A stretch of DNA of 64,000 nucleotides from Allosaccharopolyspora coralli (GTDB lineage: Bacteria; Actinomycetota; Actinomycetes; Mycobacteriales; Pseudonocardiaceae), in assembly GCF_009664835.1 (NCBI RefSeq), contig NZ_CP045929.1, positions 310,001 to 374,000 on the forward strand, given 5' to 3'. Below, in pieces: positions 8,525 to 20,750 of the stretch. Every line of letters begins with the position of its first letter. The stretch's first letter is position 1. A program made the position numbers and the translations under genes. The notes beneath the pieces were generated by a model, which did not search any database, was not told where the DNA came from, and saw only the letters and a list, made by a program, of their open reading frames with translations.

Positions 8525-10939
8525 TCAGTCGATCGCGCCACCAGCGGCTCGCACGGCATCGAGAACAGCCACCGCCCCCGCCTTGTCCAGCGGTTCGTTT
8601 CCGTTGCCGCACTTCGGCGACTGGACGCAGGACGGGCAGCCGGCCGGGCACTCGCAGGAAGCGATCGCTTCCCGCGTCGCGTCCAACCACGGGATCAGCG
8701 CGGCATAGCCGCGATCGGCGAATCCGGCTCCCCCCGGGTGACCGTCGTGCACGAACACCGTCGCCTCCCCGGTGTCCTCGTGCAGCGCGGTCGACACGCC
8801 GCCGATGTCCCAGCGGTCGCACGTCGCGAACAGCGGTAGCAGGCCGATCGCCGCGTGCTCGGCAGCATGCAGCGCACCGGGGATGCGCGCCGGATCCAGC
8901 CCGGCGCCCCCCGGTGCGTTGCCGGCGAGCAACTCGTCGCCGACCGTGTACCAGACCGACCGCGTCACCAACGTGCGTGTGGGAAGGTCCAGCGGAACCT
9001 GGTCGAGGACTTCACCGGACGGCAGTCGGCGTAGATAGCCGACCACCTGCGAAGTGACCTCCACTTCGCCGAGGCAGAACGTGACGCCCGGCCCGGGTTG
9101 CACCTTCTCCTCGGTCCGCAGGACCGCGATGTCGATCACTTCGCGGGGTGAGGTCGTCCACTCGGGATTGTCCGCGTGTACCAGCGCGATCCCGTGTTCC
9201 AGGTCGAGTTCGTCGACCACGTAGGACTCGCCCTGGTGCAGATACAGCGCGCCCGGATGCACGGTGCCGTGCGCCGACTCGGGATCGACGGTACCGAGCA
9301 TCCGCCCGGAGTCGGCCTCGACGACGGCGACCTGTTTGCCGCCGGAACCGCGAATCTCCACCGTCTGATGTGGACGTTCGCGGGAGGTCCAGTACCAGCC
9401 GCGTGGTCGCCGCCGCAGCACGCCTTCGCCGGTCAGCGCCTCCACCGCCTGCCGTGCGGCGTCGCCGCCGAAATCGCGCAGGCATTCCTCGGTCACCGGA
9501 AGTTCGGACGCCGCGCAGGCGAGATGTGGTTCGAGGACGTAGGGGTTCGTCGGGTCCAGCACTGTCGCTTCGACAGGGCGGTCCAGCACGGCGGGTGGGT
9601 GATGCACGAGGTAGGTGTCCAGGGGGTCGTCGCGGGCGACGAAGATCACCAGCGCCCCTTCGCCTTCCCGACCCGCTCGTCCCGCCTGCTGCCAGAACGA
9701 GGCGAGTGTCCCGGGGTAACCCGCGACGACGACCGCGTCCAGTCCCGCGATGTCGACGCCGAGTTCGAGCGCGTTCGTGGTGGCCACGGCCAGCAGCTCG
9801 CCGGACATCAGGTCACGTTCCAGCGCCCGCCGATCCTCGGGCAGGTAGCCGCCCCGGTACGCCGCGACCCGTTCCGGAAGTTCCGGGGCGACGTCTGACA
9901 GCGCGCGCCGGGCGGTCAGTGCCGCGACCTCCACGCCCCGACGGGACCGGACGAAGGCGAGCATGCGGGCGTTCTCGATGACCAGCTCGGTCATGATGCG
10001 CGCGGTCTCGGCCCCGGCGGAACGTCGGATCGGCGCTTCGTTCTCCCCGACGATGTCGTCCAGCAGCGGCGGTTCCCACAGTGCGACGGTGCGTGCCCCA
10101 CGGGGTGAGCCGTCGTCGGTGATCGCCTGGCACTGCGCGCCGAGGAGTCGTTCGCCCAGGGCCGCCGGATCGGAGACGGTGGCGGAGGCGAACACGAACA
10201 CCGGGTCCGCTCCGTAGTGTTGGGCGATCCGCCGTAGCCGGCGCAGCAACAACGCGACGTGCGAGCCGAACAGGCCCCGATACGAGTGGCACTCGTCGAC
10301 GACGACGTAGCGCAGCCGCCGGAAGAACCGCGCCCACCGGGAGTGCCTCGGCAGGACACCGTGGTGCAGCATGTCCGGGTTCGTGAAGATCCACCGAGCG
10401 TGCGCGCGCACCCAGTCGCGCTCCGCGTGCGGGGTGTCGCCGTCGTAGCTCGCCGCTCGCACGCCGGGAACCCCGAAGAGTTCCACCGCGCGCAGCTGGT
10501 CGGCGCCGAGTGCCTTGGTCGGGGACAGGTACAGCGCCGTCGCGCGGCTGTCGTCCTGCAGGGCCGCGAGTACCGGGAGCTGGTAGACCATCGACTTCCC
10601 GGACGCGGTACCGGTGGCGACGACGACGTTCTCGCCTGCGCGGGCGCGCTCCGCGCCGTCGACCTGGTGGGTCCACGGGTGCTCGACGCCCTGCCCGCGA
10701 AGTGTCTGCACGACGTTCTCGGGCGCCCAGTCGGGCCAGTTCGCGTGCCGGGCCGGACGCGGCGGAATGTGTTCGACGTGCCGGAGCGGACTCTCGTCCT
10801 GCGGTACGCCCGCGACCGCCCGGTCGAGTAGTCGCCGCCCGTGATTCACCGCGCGCGCGGTGAATTCGGGCTGCTCACCGGGGGCTTCGTGCTCGGTCAC
10901 GCTTGCGAGCCTCGCACAAGGCGTGAGTGACCGGACCAT
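8525..10939 (-). CDS. DEAD/DEAH-box helicase with DUF1998 cysteine cluster (MrfA/YprA type)
   Basis: 804 residues. Superfamily 2 motifs are visible: the P-loop variant GTASGKS (about 108-114), the DECH box in VVVDECHSYRG, SAT in FVFASATVS, and motif VI QQAGRAGREGEG. The C-terminal DUF1998 region ends with a cysteine cluster, CECPAGCPSC then C six residues on (residues 762-777), which is the probable metal site of MrfA/Hrq1-type helicases. Bacillus MrfA is needed for mitomycin crosslink repair. In M. tuberculosis Rv3649 has the same position and gives the 'helicase/secretion neighbourhood' its name. A GTG 39 bases downstream is an alternative start. Confidence 0.92.
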   Translation of the reverse strand: MVRSLTPCARLASVTEHEAPGEQPEFTARAVNHGRRLLDRAVAGVPQDESPLRHVEHIPPRPARHANWPDWAPENVVQTLRGQGVEHPWTHQVDGAERARAGENVVVATGTASGKSMVYQLPVLAALQDDSRATALYLSPTKALGADQLRAVELFGVPGVRAASYDGDTPHAERDWVRAHARWIFTNPDMLHHGVLPRHSRWARFFRRLRYVVVDECHSYRGLFGSHVALLLRRLRRIAQHYGADPVFVFASATVSDPAALGERLLGAQCQAITDDGSPRGARTVALWEPPLLDDIVGENEAPIRRSAGAETARIMTELVIENARMLAFVRSRRGVEVAALTARRALSDVAPELPERVAAYRGGYLPEDRRALERDLMSGELLAVATTNALELGVDIAGLDAVVVAGYPGTLASFWQQAGRAGREGEGALVIFVARDDPLDTYLVHHPPAVLDRPVEATVLDPTNPYVLEPHLACAASELPVTEECLRDFGGDAARQAVEALTGEGVLRRRPRGWYWTSRERPHQTVEIRGSGGKQVAVVEADSGRMLGTVDPESAHGTVHPGALYLHQGESYVVDELDLEHGIALVHADNPEWTTSPREVIDIAVLRTEEKVQPGPGVTFCLGEVEVTSQVVGYLRRLPSGEVLDQVPLDLPTRTLVTRSVWYTVGDELLAGNAPGGAGLDPARIPGALHAAEHAAIGLLPLFATCDRWDIGGVSTALHEDTGEATVFVHDGHPGGAGFADRGYAALIPWLDATREAIASCECPAGCPSCVQSPKCGNGNEPLDKAGAVAVLDAVRAAGGAID

Positions 10940-11247
10940 GCCGTCCTGCGCCTGGACCCCCGCGTCGGCTCAAGAACTCGTGTCAGAAGGTTTCTCGGTG
11001 GTTCCGTAGCGGAACCTCAGCGCCCTCCTGGCTGCGGGATCGATCCCTCGAGTAGCGACCCCACGCAACGAAATCGCTGTCCTCGCGAAGAGGCGCTGAG
11101 AACCCGCTCTTGCGCTGCGAACGTAGTCCGACGGCGAGGTGTGGCCGAGACACACGAACAGATGGGTAACTATGCGGCGACGCAACGTAGCTTTGCGTCT
11201 CGTGATCGACCTACGTTCGGTCGATCCGATGATGACGGGAGCGCGGC
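10940..11247. other. intergenic region containing a dispersed repeat
   Basis: The gap between the divergently oriented helicase and esterase genes holds the GTAGCGGAACCTCAG element (listed separately). Just before the esterase start CGATCGACCTACG and CGGTCGATCCG form an imperfect inverted repeat around 11201-11231 that could be an operator or part of the promoter. No gene is seen. Confidence 0.4.
11006..11110. repeat. dispersed repeat, GTAGCGGAACCTCAG family, copy 1
   Basis: This stretch matches 43752-43838 over most of its length. Shared blocks are GTAGCGGAACCTCAG, GCCCTCCT, GGGATCGAT, CTCGAGTAGC, CGCTGTCCTCGCGA and GAGGCGC, with a small gap of about 17 bases. Translated on the minus strand both copies give the similar peptide IDPxARRALRFRY, but no gene extends beyond the element. 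Function is unknown. Confidence 0.7.
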
Positions 11248-12867
11248 ATGCGAGCGGGACGGACGACGACGATCGGGCTCGTGCTGGCAGTGGCGATGTC
11301 GGTTCCCGCGACCGGCGCCGCCGACCCGCCGCGCTGCGAGGACCTACGCGAGGTCGCTGTTCCCGGGCGGGTGATGGGGCTGCCCACGTCCGGCGGCGAG
11401 GTCCTCGACGCGAGAACGGTTGCGGCCTCCGGGCCGATCGGCGAGCACTGTCGCGTGACAGGGGCGATCCACCCGGTCGACCCGTCGGCTCCGGACATCG
11501 TGTTCGAGCTCGCGTTGCCGTCGGAGTGGAACCACCGTGCTCTGATGTTCGGCGGAGGCGGCTACAACGGCACGGTTCCCGCGGTGGAGGGCACGTTGCC
11601 GTTCGGGCCGCCCGGCGACGCCGGGCCGCTCGCGTCCGGCTTCGCGACGTTCGCGTCCGACTCGGGCCATCAGGCGGCGCCCGACCACGAGCCGACGCCG
11701 TCGCTGGACGGCTCGTTCGGCGTGAACGACGAGGCGCTCCGCAACTTCGCCGGCGACGCGCTCAAGAAGACTCGGGACGCCGCGATGTACTTGCTGCGTC
11801 AGCACTACCGGGTCAAGCCGGATCGGTCGTACTTCGCGGGCGGATCCACCGGCGGCCGCGAGGGCCTGGCCGTGGCGCAGCGCTGGCCGGGTGACTTCGA
11901 CGGGGTGATCTCGGCCTATCCGGCGTGGAACGCGGCGAGTCTCGACCTGTTCTTCGGGCACATGGCGCGCGCCCTCGCCGCTCCGGAGGCCTTCCTTGAC
12001 GAGCGTGACCAGGCATTGTTGTACGACTCCGTCGTGCGAGCGTGTGACGGCCTCGACGGGGCCACCGACGGTGTGATCAGTGACGCGGTGGGCTGTGACT
12101 TCGATCCGAAGGTACTGCGCTGCGAGTCCGGTGACGGCGAAGGCTGTCTCACTCCGGCGCAGATCGAGGCCGCACGAGCGATCTCGAGCCCGCTCGAGTT
12201 CGGTTACCCGGTAGCGAGCGGCGAGACCGGTTACCCCGGGTTCCCGGTGTTGTCCGGGGCGAACATGAACGCCGGAGTCCTCGGGTTCGGCACCACCGCC
12301 CCTGCCGAACCGATGCCCACCGACGCGGCGTACGGCGCGCAGTTCTGGGACCAGTGGGTGCGTCACTTCGTCACCCGTGACCCGGACTTCGGTTCGCTCG
12401 GGCTCGATCCGACGAGGCCGGGGCCGTGGCGGGAGCGCATCAGTGAACTCACCGCACTTCAGGACGTGAACGAGGTCGACCTGCGGCCGTTCGCCCGGCG
12501 GGGCGGAAAGCTCCTACTCGTGCACGGCACCGCCGACCAGCTGGTCAGTCACCGTTCCACGATCGACTATTACCAGCGAATGATGTCGGCGATGGGTGCG
12601 GAGGCGGTGGAGGACTTCTCGCGCCTCTACCTCGTGCCGGGCGCCGATCACGCCAACGCCAACGCGGCGTTCGCAGCGGGGTGGGATTCGCTCGGGGCGC
12701 TGCAGCGCTGGGTCGAGGGCGGTCACGCCCCGCACGACGAGGTCGTTACCGACGTGAACCCCGACGCGAGGCAGCGCACCCGTCCGTTGTGCGAGTTCCC
12801 CACGTGGCCGCGCTACGACGGGACCGGCTCCGTGGACGAGGCGGGTTCGTTCTCCTGCGTGGACTAG
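11248..12867 (+). CDS. secreted tannase/feruloyl-esterase family protein
   Basis: 539 residues. A signal peptide (about residues 1-24, ending TGAADP) directs export. The alpha/beta-hydrolase core matches the tannase/feruloyl esterase family: LMFGGGGYNG, the nucleophile elbow YFAGGSTGGREGL (serine near residue 200), LLLVHGTADQLVS (aspartate near 430) and LVPGADHANAN (histidine near 469). Family members usually carry a cysteine just before the serine and another just after the histidine, which form a disulfide across the triad; here these positions are glycine and alanine. The catalytic Ser-Asp-His is kept, so an ester hydrolase acting on plant-derived phenolic esters is plausible, but the substrate is uncertain. 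Confidence 0.85.
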   Translation: MRAGRTTTIGLVLAVAMSVPATGAADPPRCEDLREVAVPGRVMGLPTSGGEVLDARTVAASGPIGEHCRVTGAIHPVDPSAPDIVFELALPSEWNHRALMFGGGGYNGTVPAVEGTLPFGPPGDAGPLASGFATFASDSGHQAAPDHEPTPSLDGSFGVNDEALRNFAGDALKKTRDAAMYLLRQHYRVKPDRSYFAGGSTGGREGLAVAQRWPGDFDGVISAYPAWNAASLDLFFGHMARALAAPEAFLDERDQALLYDSVVRACDGLDGATDGVISDAVGCDFDPKVLRCESGDGEGCLTPAQIEAARAISSPLEFGYPVASGETGYPGFPVLSGANMNAGVLGFGTTAPAEPMPTDAAYGAQFWDQWVRHFVTRDPDFGSLGLDPTRPGPWRERISELTALQDVNEVDLRPFARRGGKLLLVHGTADQLVSHRSTIDYYQRMMSAMGAEAVEDFSRLYLVPGADHANANAAFAAGWDSLGALQRWVEGGHAPHDEVVTDVNPDARQRTRPLCEFPTWPRYDGTGSVDEAGSFSCVD

Positions 12868-13222
12868 CGGGCTGGCCGCTCAAGCCACGAGGTGGCCGGT
12901 CTGCGTAGACCGGCGGGACATCGACGACGCACTGTGTCTGATCACAGCCGCCACTTCGCGCGGCTTCTACCCCATGTAACCCGATCGGGCCAAATCAGAT
13001 CGGGTGCTGTTGGTGGATCAAGGGCATCACTGAATCGATACTTCTGTAACGAATCCGCACGTCGGTACGAGTCGCAGATCACATCGTGAGGTAAGCCACC
13101 AGTGGCGTGCATAGACTGCCACGACGTCGTTGCCGGGAATGCCGGGAGCGAGCACGCCCCACCCGCGTCGGAGATCGAACGCGTGGCCTCCGATGTTGAT
13201 CGAGAACAACCCAGGAGGACGG
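12868..13222. other. intergenic region and hppA leader
   Basis: CCGGTCT (12896-12902) pairs with AGACCGG (12907-12913) around GCGT, a possible terminator for the esterase gene. The same block recurs in altered form at 43848-43885 (see the repeat there). A candidate -10 for hppA, TAGACT, is at 13112-13117, which would leave a leader of about 100 bases. No gene is seen. Confidence 0.4.
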
Positions 13223-15586
13223 ATGTCCCTGCTCTTCGGGGTCCACGGAGGATGGGCCCAGGGCGCTGCACCACCGGAGTCTTCCGGTGTCCGAGCCGCA
13301 TCGACAGACATTGCCCTCACCGGCCCCGACTACGCGGTGGTCGGCGTCGTCATCGCCATCGCCCTCGGCGCGCTCGCGTTCGGCTCCGTACTCACCAGAG
13401 AGGTACTCGCCGCCGGACAGGGCACCGTGAAGATGCGCGAGATCGCCCAAGCGGTGCAGGAAGGCGCCTCGGCCTACCTCAACCGGCAGTTCCGCACCCT
13501 CGCCGTGTTCGCCGTCGCGGTGTTCCTGGTGCTGTTCGCGCTCCCGGCCGAGACGCTGTCCGAACGCATCGGACGATCGATCTTCTTCCTCTTCGGCGCC
13601 GCGTTCAGCGCCGTCATCGGCTACCTCGGCATGTGGTTGTCCACCCGCGCGAACCTGCGCGTGGCGGCGGCCTCCACCGAGGACGGAGGCCGCGAGAAGG
13701 CGATGCGCGTCGCGTTCCGCACCGGCGGCGTCGTCGGCATGACCACCATCGGCCTCGGCCTGCTCGGCGCCGCGCTCGTCGTCCTCGTCTACGCCGGACA
13801 GGCTCCACGCGTGCTCGAAGGGTTCGGTTTCGGCGCCGCCCTGCTGGCCATGTTCATGCGTGTCGGCGGCGGCATCTTCACCAAGGCCGCCGACGTCGGC
13901 GCCGACCTCGTCGGCAAGGTCGAACACAACATCCCCGAGGACGACCCGCGCAACGCCGCGACCATCGCCGACAACGTCGGGGACAACGTCGGCGACTGTG
14001 CGGGCATGGCCGCCGATCTCTTCGAGTCCTACGCGGTCACGCTCGTCGCCGCACTGATCCTCGGCACGGCCGCCTTCGGCCTGCAAGGACTGCTGTTCCC
14101 GCTGATCGTTCCCGCCATCGGCGTACTCACCGCCGTCATCGGCGTGTACATCACCAAGGCCCGCAGCGGCGAGAGCGCGCTCACCGCCATCAACCGCTCC
14201 TTCTACATCTCGGCGGGCATCTCCGGCGTGCTGTGCGCGATCGCGGCGGTGCTGTACCTGCCGGGCTCGTTCGCCGGACTCACCGGTGTCTCCGACGAGG
14301 TCCGCGCGATCGACGGCAGCCCGGCACTCATCGCCCTCGTCGCGGTGATCATCGGCATCCTGCTGGCCGTCGTGATCCTCAAGCTCACCGGCTACTTCAC
14401 CGCGACCGAGCACCGGCCGGTCCGGGACGTCGGCGAGTCGTCGTTGACCGGGCCCGCCACGGTGATCCTCACCGGACTGTCGGTCGGCTTCGAATCCGCC
14501 GTATACACCGCGCTCGTCATCGGCGTCGCGGTCTTCGGCGCGTTCCTGCTGTCCTCGACGCTGTCGGTGGCACTGTTCGCGATCGCCCTGGCCGGGTGCG
14601 GTCTGCTGACCACCGTCGGCGTGATCGTCGCGATGGACACGTTCGGCCCCGTCAGCGACAACGCCCAGGGCATCGCCGAGATGTCCGGCGAGGTCGAAGG
14701 CGAGAGCGCGAACATCCTCACCGAGCTCGACGCCGTCGGCAACACCACCAAGGCGATCACCAAGGGCATCGCGATCGCCACCGCGGTGCTCGCGGCGACC
14801 GCTCTGTTCGGTTCCTACCTGGACGCGATCACCGCGGCGCTCGTCGGGGCTGGCCAGCAGTTCCTCGCGGGCGACTTCGTCGTGTACGCGCCGAACGTGC
14901 TCGTCGGTGTCGTCATCGGCGCCTCCGTGGTGTTCCTGTTCACCGGGCTGGCGATCAACGCGGTCTCGCGGGCGGCCGGGGCCGTCGTGTACGAGGTGCG
15001 CCGCCAGTTCTCGGCCAACCCGGGAATCATGGACGGGTCGACTCGTCCCGAGTACGGCCGTGTCGTCGACATCTGCACCCGTGACTCGCTGCGTGAGCTG
15101 GCCACTCCCGGCCTGCTCGCGGTGCTCGCGCCGATCGCGGTCGGCTTCGGGCTCGGCGTCGGGCCGCTGGCCGGATACCTCGCGGGCGCGATCGCCACCG
15201 GAGCGCTCATGGCCATCTTCCTGGCCAACTCCGGCGGTGCGTGGGACAACTCCAAGAAGCTCGTCGAGGACGGCTACCACGGAGGCAAGGGGTCCGACTC
15301 GCACGAAGCCACCGTCATCGGCGACACCGTCGGCGACCCGTTCAAGGACACGGCGGGACCGGCGATCAACCCGCTACTCAAGGTGATGAACCTGGTGTCG
15401 GTGTTGATCGCCCCTGCCGTCGTCGCGCTCTCGGTCGGTGACGCGGCGTCCCCGGCGCTGCGGATCGGCATCGCGGTCGTCGCGACCGCCGTGATCGTCG
15501 GCGCCGTCGTCCTGTCCAAGCGCCGCAGCACGGCGATCGCCGGCACGTCGGCGGAGCAGGGCGCGGTGACCAACGGCGCGAGCTGA
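13223..15586 (+). CDS. hppA: membrane-bound proton-translocating pyrophosphatase
   Basis: 787 residues with about 16 hydrophobic segments. It couples pyrophosphate hydrolysis to proton export across the membrane. The substrate-binding signature DVGADLVGKVEHNIPEDD followed by DNVGDNVGDCAGMAADLFE is present, as is the second conserved acidic loop near the C-terminus (DTVGDPFKDTAGPAINPL). GNTTKAITKG has lysine where potassium-dependent enzymes have alanine, so this should be the potassium-independent, proton-pumping class. The ATG at 13223 is chosen for AGGAGG four bases upstream; longer in-frame starts upstream lack such support. It is not part of the mycobacterial version of this neighbourhood. 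Confidence 0.95.
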   Translation: MSLLFGVHGGWAQGAAPPESSGVRAASTDIALTGPDYAVVGVVIAIALGALAFGSVLTREVLAAGQGTVKMREIAQAVQEGASAYLNRQFRTLAVFAVAVFLVLFALPAETLSERIGRSIFFLFGAAFSAVIGYLGMWLSTRANLRVAAASTEDGGREKAMRVAFRTGGVVGMTTIGLGLLGAALVVLVYAGQAPRVLEGFGFGAALLAMFMRVGGGIFTKAADVGADLVGKVEHNIPEDDPRNAATIADNVGDNVGDCAGMAADLFESYAVTLVAALILGTAAFGLQGLLFPLIVPAIGVLTAVIGVYITKARSGESALTAINRSFYISAGISGVLCAIAAVLYLPGSFAGLTGVSDEVRAIDGSPALIALVAVIIGILLAVVILKLTGYFTATEHRPVRDVGESSLTGPATVILTGLSVGFESAVYTALVIGVAVFGAFLLSSTLSVALFAIALAGCGLLTTVGVIVAMDTFGPVSDNAQGIAEMSGEVEGESANILTELDAVGNTTKAITKGIAIATAVLAATALFGSYLDAITAALVGAGQQFLAGDFVVYAPNVLVGVVIGASVVFLFTGLAINAVSRAAGAVVYEVRRQFSANPGIMDGSTRPEYGRVVDICTRDSLRELATPGLLAVLAPIAVGFGLGVGPLAGYLAGAIATGALMAIFLANSGGAWDNSKKLVEDGYHGGKGSDSHEATVIGDTVGDPFKDTAGPAINPLLKVMNLVSVLIAPAVVALSVGDAASPALRIGIAVVATAVIVGAVVLSKRRSTAIAGTSAEQGAVTNGAS

Positions 15587-15600
15587 CCCGCCTCACCTGT

Positions 15601-15634
15601 CAGGAGGGCACCTCATCCGTGGGGTGCCCTCCTG
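15601..15634 (+). terminator. terminator hairpin after hppA
   Basis: CAGGAGGGCACC pairs perfectly with GGTGCCCTCCTG (12 bp, 10-base loop), 14 bases after the hppA stop. There is no T tract, as is common for actinobacterial terminators. Confidence 0.75.
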
Positions 15635-15720
15635 CTCGTGCGCACCCCGGGTCGGGCCGGGCCCGGGCAGATGCGGGACAGTCGTGCCAGCACGAGCAAG
15701 CGACCAGCAGGGAGCGTGCA

Positions 15721-16398
15721 TTGAGTATCCGAACGACGTCCGTCGCAGCGCTCGCGGCAGTCCCACTCGTCCTCGCAGGCTGCTCGCAGCAGTCGCAGGA
15801 CCAGTCCCAGCAGGCTCCGCAACAGCCGCCCGCCGAGCAGCAGCAGGGCCAGCAGGAGGGTCAGCAGGGCGGTCAGCAGGACGGGGTGCGCTGGGTCGGG
15901 AGCCTCTGCGGACTCATCGGCGGCTTCGCCCAGTCGCAACAGCAAGGACCGCAGGTCGACCAGAGCAGCCCGGAGGCGTTCAAGCAGTCCTCGATCGCCC
16001 AGATCGACTCCGCCGAGCAGTCGGCGAACCAGACGGTGTCCGAGCTGCAAGGCCTCGGGCCGTCGCCGATCAACGGAGGCGACAAGCTCAACTCGACCTT
16101 CCAAGAAGGGTTCGTGCAGGTCACCGACGTCCTACGCAGCGCGAAGGGCAAGGCCGAGCAGGTCGACACGAGCAACGAGCAGGCGTTCACCCAGGGCATG
16201 ACCGAGGTGCAGAACGAGCTCAAGCGTGGTGAGCAGATCAACTTCCAGGAGCAGTTCACCGAGTTCGACCGGAACCAGGAGCTGAACCAGGCCGCCATGC
16301 AGGCCCAGGAATGCCAAGCCCTGATGGCCCCGCCGCAGCAGCCCGGCCAGCCGCCGCAGCAGCCCGGCGGAGCACCTCAGCCGCCCCCGGGACAGTGA
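15721..16398 (+). CDS. glutamine-rich lipoprotein
   Basis: 225 residues from a TTG start with AGGGAG in front. The N-terminus SIRTTSVAALAAVPLVLAGC is a lipoprotein signal with lipobox LAGC, so the protein should be lipid-anchored outside the membrane. After the cysteine come a Gln/Pro-rich linker, a helical domain of about 130 residues with two cysteines (SLCGLIG and QAQECQAL) that may pair, and a Pro/Gln/Gly-rich tail. The function is not recognised. No other start codon in this frame gives a proper signal peptide, which supports TTG. Confidence 0.75.
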   Translation: MSIRTTSVAALAAVPLVLAGCSQQSQDQSQQAPQQPPAEQQQGQQEGQQGGQQDGVRWVGSLCGLIGGFAQSQQQGPQVDQSSPEAFKQSSIAQIDSAEQSANQTVSELQGLGPSPINGGDKLNSTFQEGFVQVTDVLRSAKGKAEQVDTSNEQAFTQGMTEVQNELKRGEQINFQEQFTEFDRNQELNQAAMQAQECQALMAPPQQPGQPPQQPGGAPQPPPGQ

Positions 16399-16421
16399 GC
16401 CCCCGAACGACCTGATCACCC

Positions 16422-16485
16422 TGTGGACAACTCCGCCCCCTGTGGATAGCGGGGTGGCAAATTCGCGCGAATTTGCCACCCCGCT
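16422..16485. repeat. palindromic repeat with DnaA-box-like 9-mers, copy 1
   Basis: A 38-bp perfect palindrome (16448-16485, centre GCGCGC, arms AGCGGGGTGGCAAATTC) follows two DnaA-box-like sites, TGTGGACAA (16422-16430, exact complement of TTGTCCACA) and TGTGGATAG (16441-16449). The same arrangement recurs at 40054-40115. It sits after the lipoprotein gene and may act as a terminator. Confidence 0.75.
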
Positions 16486-16541
16486 GTTCGGTGGTGCGTG
16501 GGGCTGGCGGGGTTCGAACGGTTGTTCTATCCTGATCAGCC

Positions 16542-17126
16542 GTGGACCAGTTGTCCTTCTACTCGGCCGAGGCTCAGCCGCCTCGGATCGCCGACCTGGC
16601 CGGGTTGCTGTGCGCCCAGGGCCAGGCGGTCGGTTTCGGCCGGGGAACGGCCGCCCGGCTCTCCGTGGTGGTGGGCGAGCACTGGCGCGCGGTGTCCCTG
16701 GTGGAGGCCTGCGCCGAGCGCGGAGTCGACGCCGAGGTGGCCCGCTCCGAAGGAGGGCATCCGCTGATCCGGACCGCGTTCCGCGCCGACCTCACCGCGC
16801 TGGCCTCCTCCTGGCTGCGCGGAGCGGTCAAAGCCGTGCCGCCCACGTTCGCCCCGCACGGCAACGCGCTTCGCATCTGGGCGCTGGCCTCCGGGCACCT
16901 CGAGCCGGGTGGCTACGTCCTCGGCTTGGACCCGCACGCTCCGGACACGCATGCTCCGCTGCTCGACGCGCTGGGGCGGGCGGGCCTGCCCGCTAAGTCC
17001 CTCGGTGTCCGGGGCGGGGGACCCGCACTGAGGGTCACCGGGCGCCGCCGTATCGCGCGGCTCGCCGAACTGGTCGGACCCGTACCGAATGGTGCGATCG
17101 AGCGAACTTGGCCGTGGGTGTCGTGA
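16542..17126 (+). CDS. conserved actinobacterial protein upstream of topA (Rv3647c-like)
   Basis: 194 residues. The GTG start has no Shine-Dalgarno sequence; TATCCT (16528-16533) ends eight bases before it, so the mRNA is probably leaderless. The protein has a basic C-terminal third with GGGPALRVTGRRRIARLAELVG and FAPHGNALRIWALASG in the middle. Proteins of this size occupy the position just upstream of topA across actinobacteria (Rv3647c in M. tuberculosis). No enzymatic motif is visible and the function is unknown; the conserved pairing with topA hints at a role around DNA. Confidence 0.8.
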   Translation: MDQLSFYSAEAQPPRIADLAGLLCAQGQAVGFGRGTAARLSVVVGEHWRAVSLVEACAERGVDAEVARSEGGHPLIRTAFRADLTALASSWLRGAVKAVPPTFAPHGNALRIWALASGHLEPGGYVLGLDPHAPDTHAPLLDALGRAGLPAKSLGVRGGGPALRVTGRRRIARLAELVGPVPNGAIERTWPWVS

Positions 17127-17314
17127 GTGTCACGCCGCACAGACACCGAGGTCACGCGCCGGAACAGAGCGCTCACCCGATACGTTCGTAGGGGCGAGAC
17201 GCGCGGAAACCGCGGTGTTCGTGCCACGCTGTCCGTCCCCCGGAGCGTGGCCGCCGACCGCGCACGGTGCACACTGGCGAATCGGACACCTCCGCGAGAC
17301 GAGAGCAGGTAAGC

Positions 17315-20224
<2,910 letters not shown>

Positions 20225-20230
20225 CAGGGC

Positions 20231-20330
20231 GTGTGGGAACCGGCGGTTGTGCCCGTAGGGCACGCCTCATACGTACTGGGGCGGCGGTACCGGCCACGCG
20301 GCCTACCGGCCCACGTTCCACAATGCCCTC
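20231..20330. repeat. dispersed repeat, GTGCCCGTAGGGCAC family, copy 1
   Basis: This copy begins GTGTGGGAAC, contains the hairpin GTGCCC-GTA-GGGCAC (20249-20263), then GGGGCGGCGGTACCGG, and ends ACGTTCCACAATGCCC. The same ordered blocks recur at 33217-33345 and, inverted, at 52585-52800. It lies directly after topA and may terminate it. Confidence 0.7.
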
Positions 20331-20397
20331 CGAGGCCTGGCTTTGCGCCGGCGCTCGGCGGATACTCCGTTGAGCGACGGCGCCGACGGGAGGCGAC

Positions 20398-20748
20398 ATG
20401 CGTGATGCGTTGTCCGGTGCGGACGGGACTCAGCCGTTATCCGCGATGCAGATGTTCGGCGACGCTCTGAGCGGGGCCGTGCGGCGAGCGACGACGTCCG
20501 ACGTTCAGGAGACCGTCGAGCAGCAGCACGAGGACGCGGTGCAGCGGCTGGTCGAGCGAGGCGCTGTTCCGCAACAACGGCGTCGCGCTTCCCGTCACGA
20601 CGAGTCGTCGGCGCAGGCGGCCCGCCTGACGGCCTCCGTGCCGGATGCGCACGGCCCGACGCGGCGTTCGTCGACGGTGCCGCAGCAGAACCTCGTCGCG
20701 CAGGGCCGCCGTGAGTTGGAGGTCCCCTCGCTCCGCCCCTACCGATGA
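20398..20748 (+). CDS. small hypothetical protein
   Basis: 116 residues, ATG with GGGAGG upstream. It is hydrophilic and rich in Arg, Gln and Ala, with a short helical region (MQMFGDALSGAVRRATTSDVQETVEQQHEDAVQRL in part) that may form a coiled coil; the C-terminal half looks disordered. No family is recognised. It is flanked on both sides by dispersed repeats. Coding is supported by the ribosome-binding site and frame length only, so it is a tentative gene. Confidence 0.45.
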   Translation: MRDALSGADGTQPLSAMQMFGDALSGAVRRATTSDVQETVEQQHEDAVQRLVERGAVPQQRRRASRHDESSAQAARLTASVPDAHGPTRRSSTVPQQNLVAQGRRELEVPSLRPYR

Positions 20749-20750
20749 GG

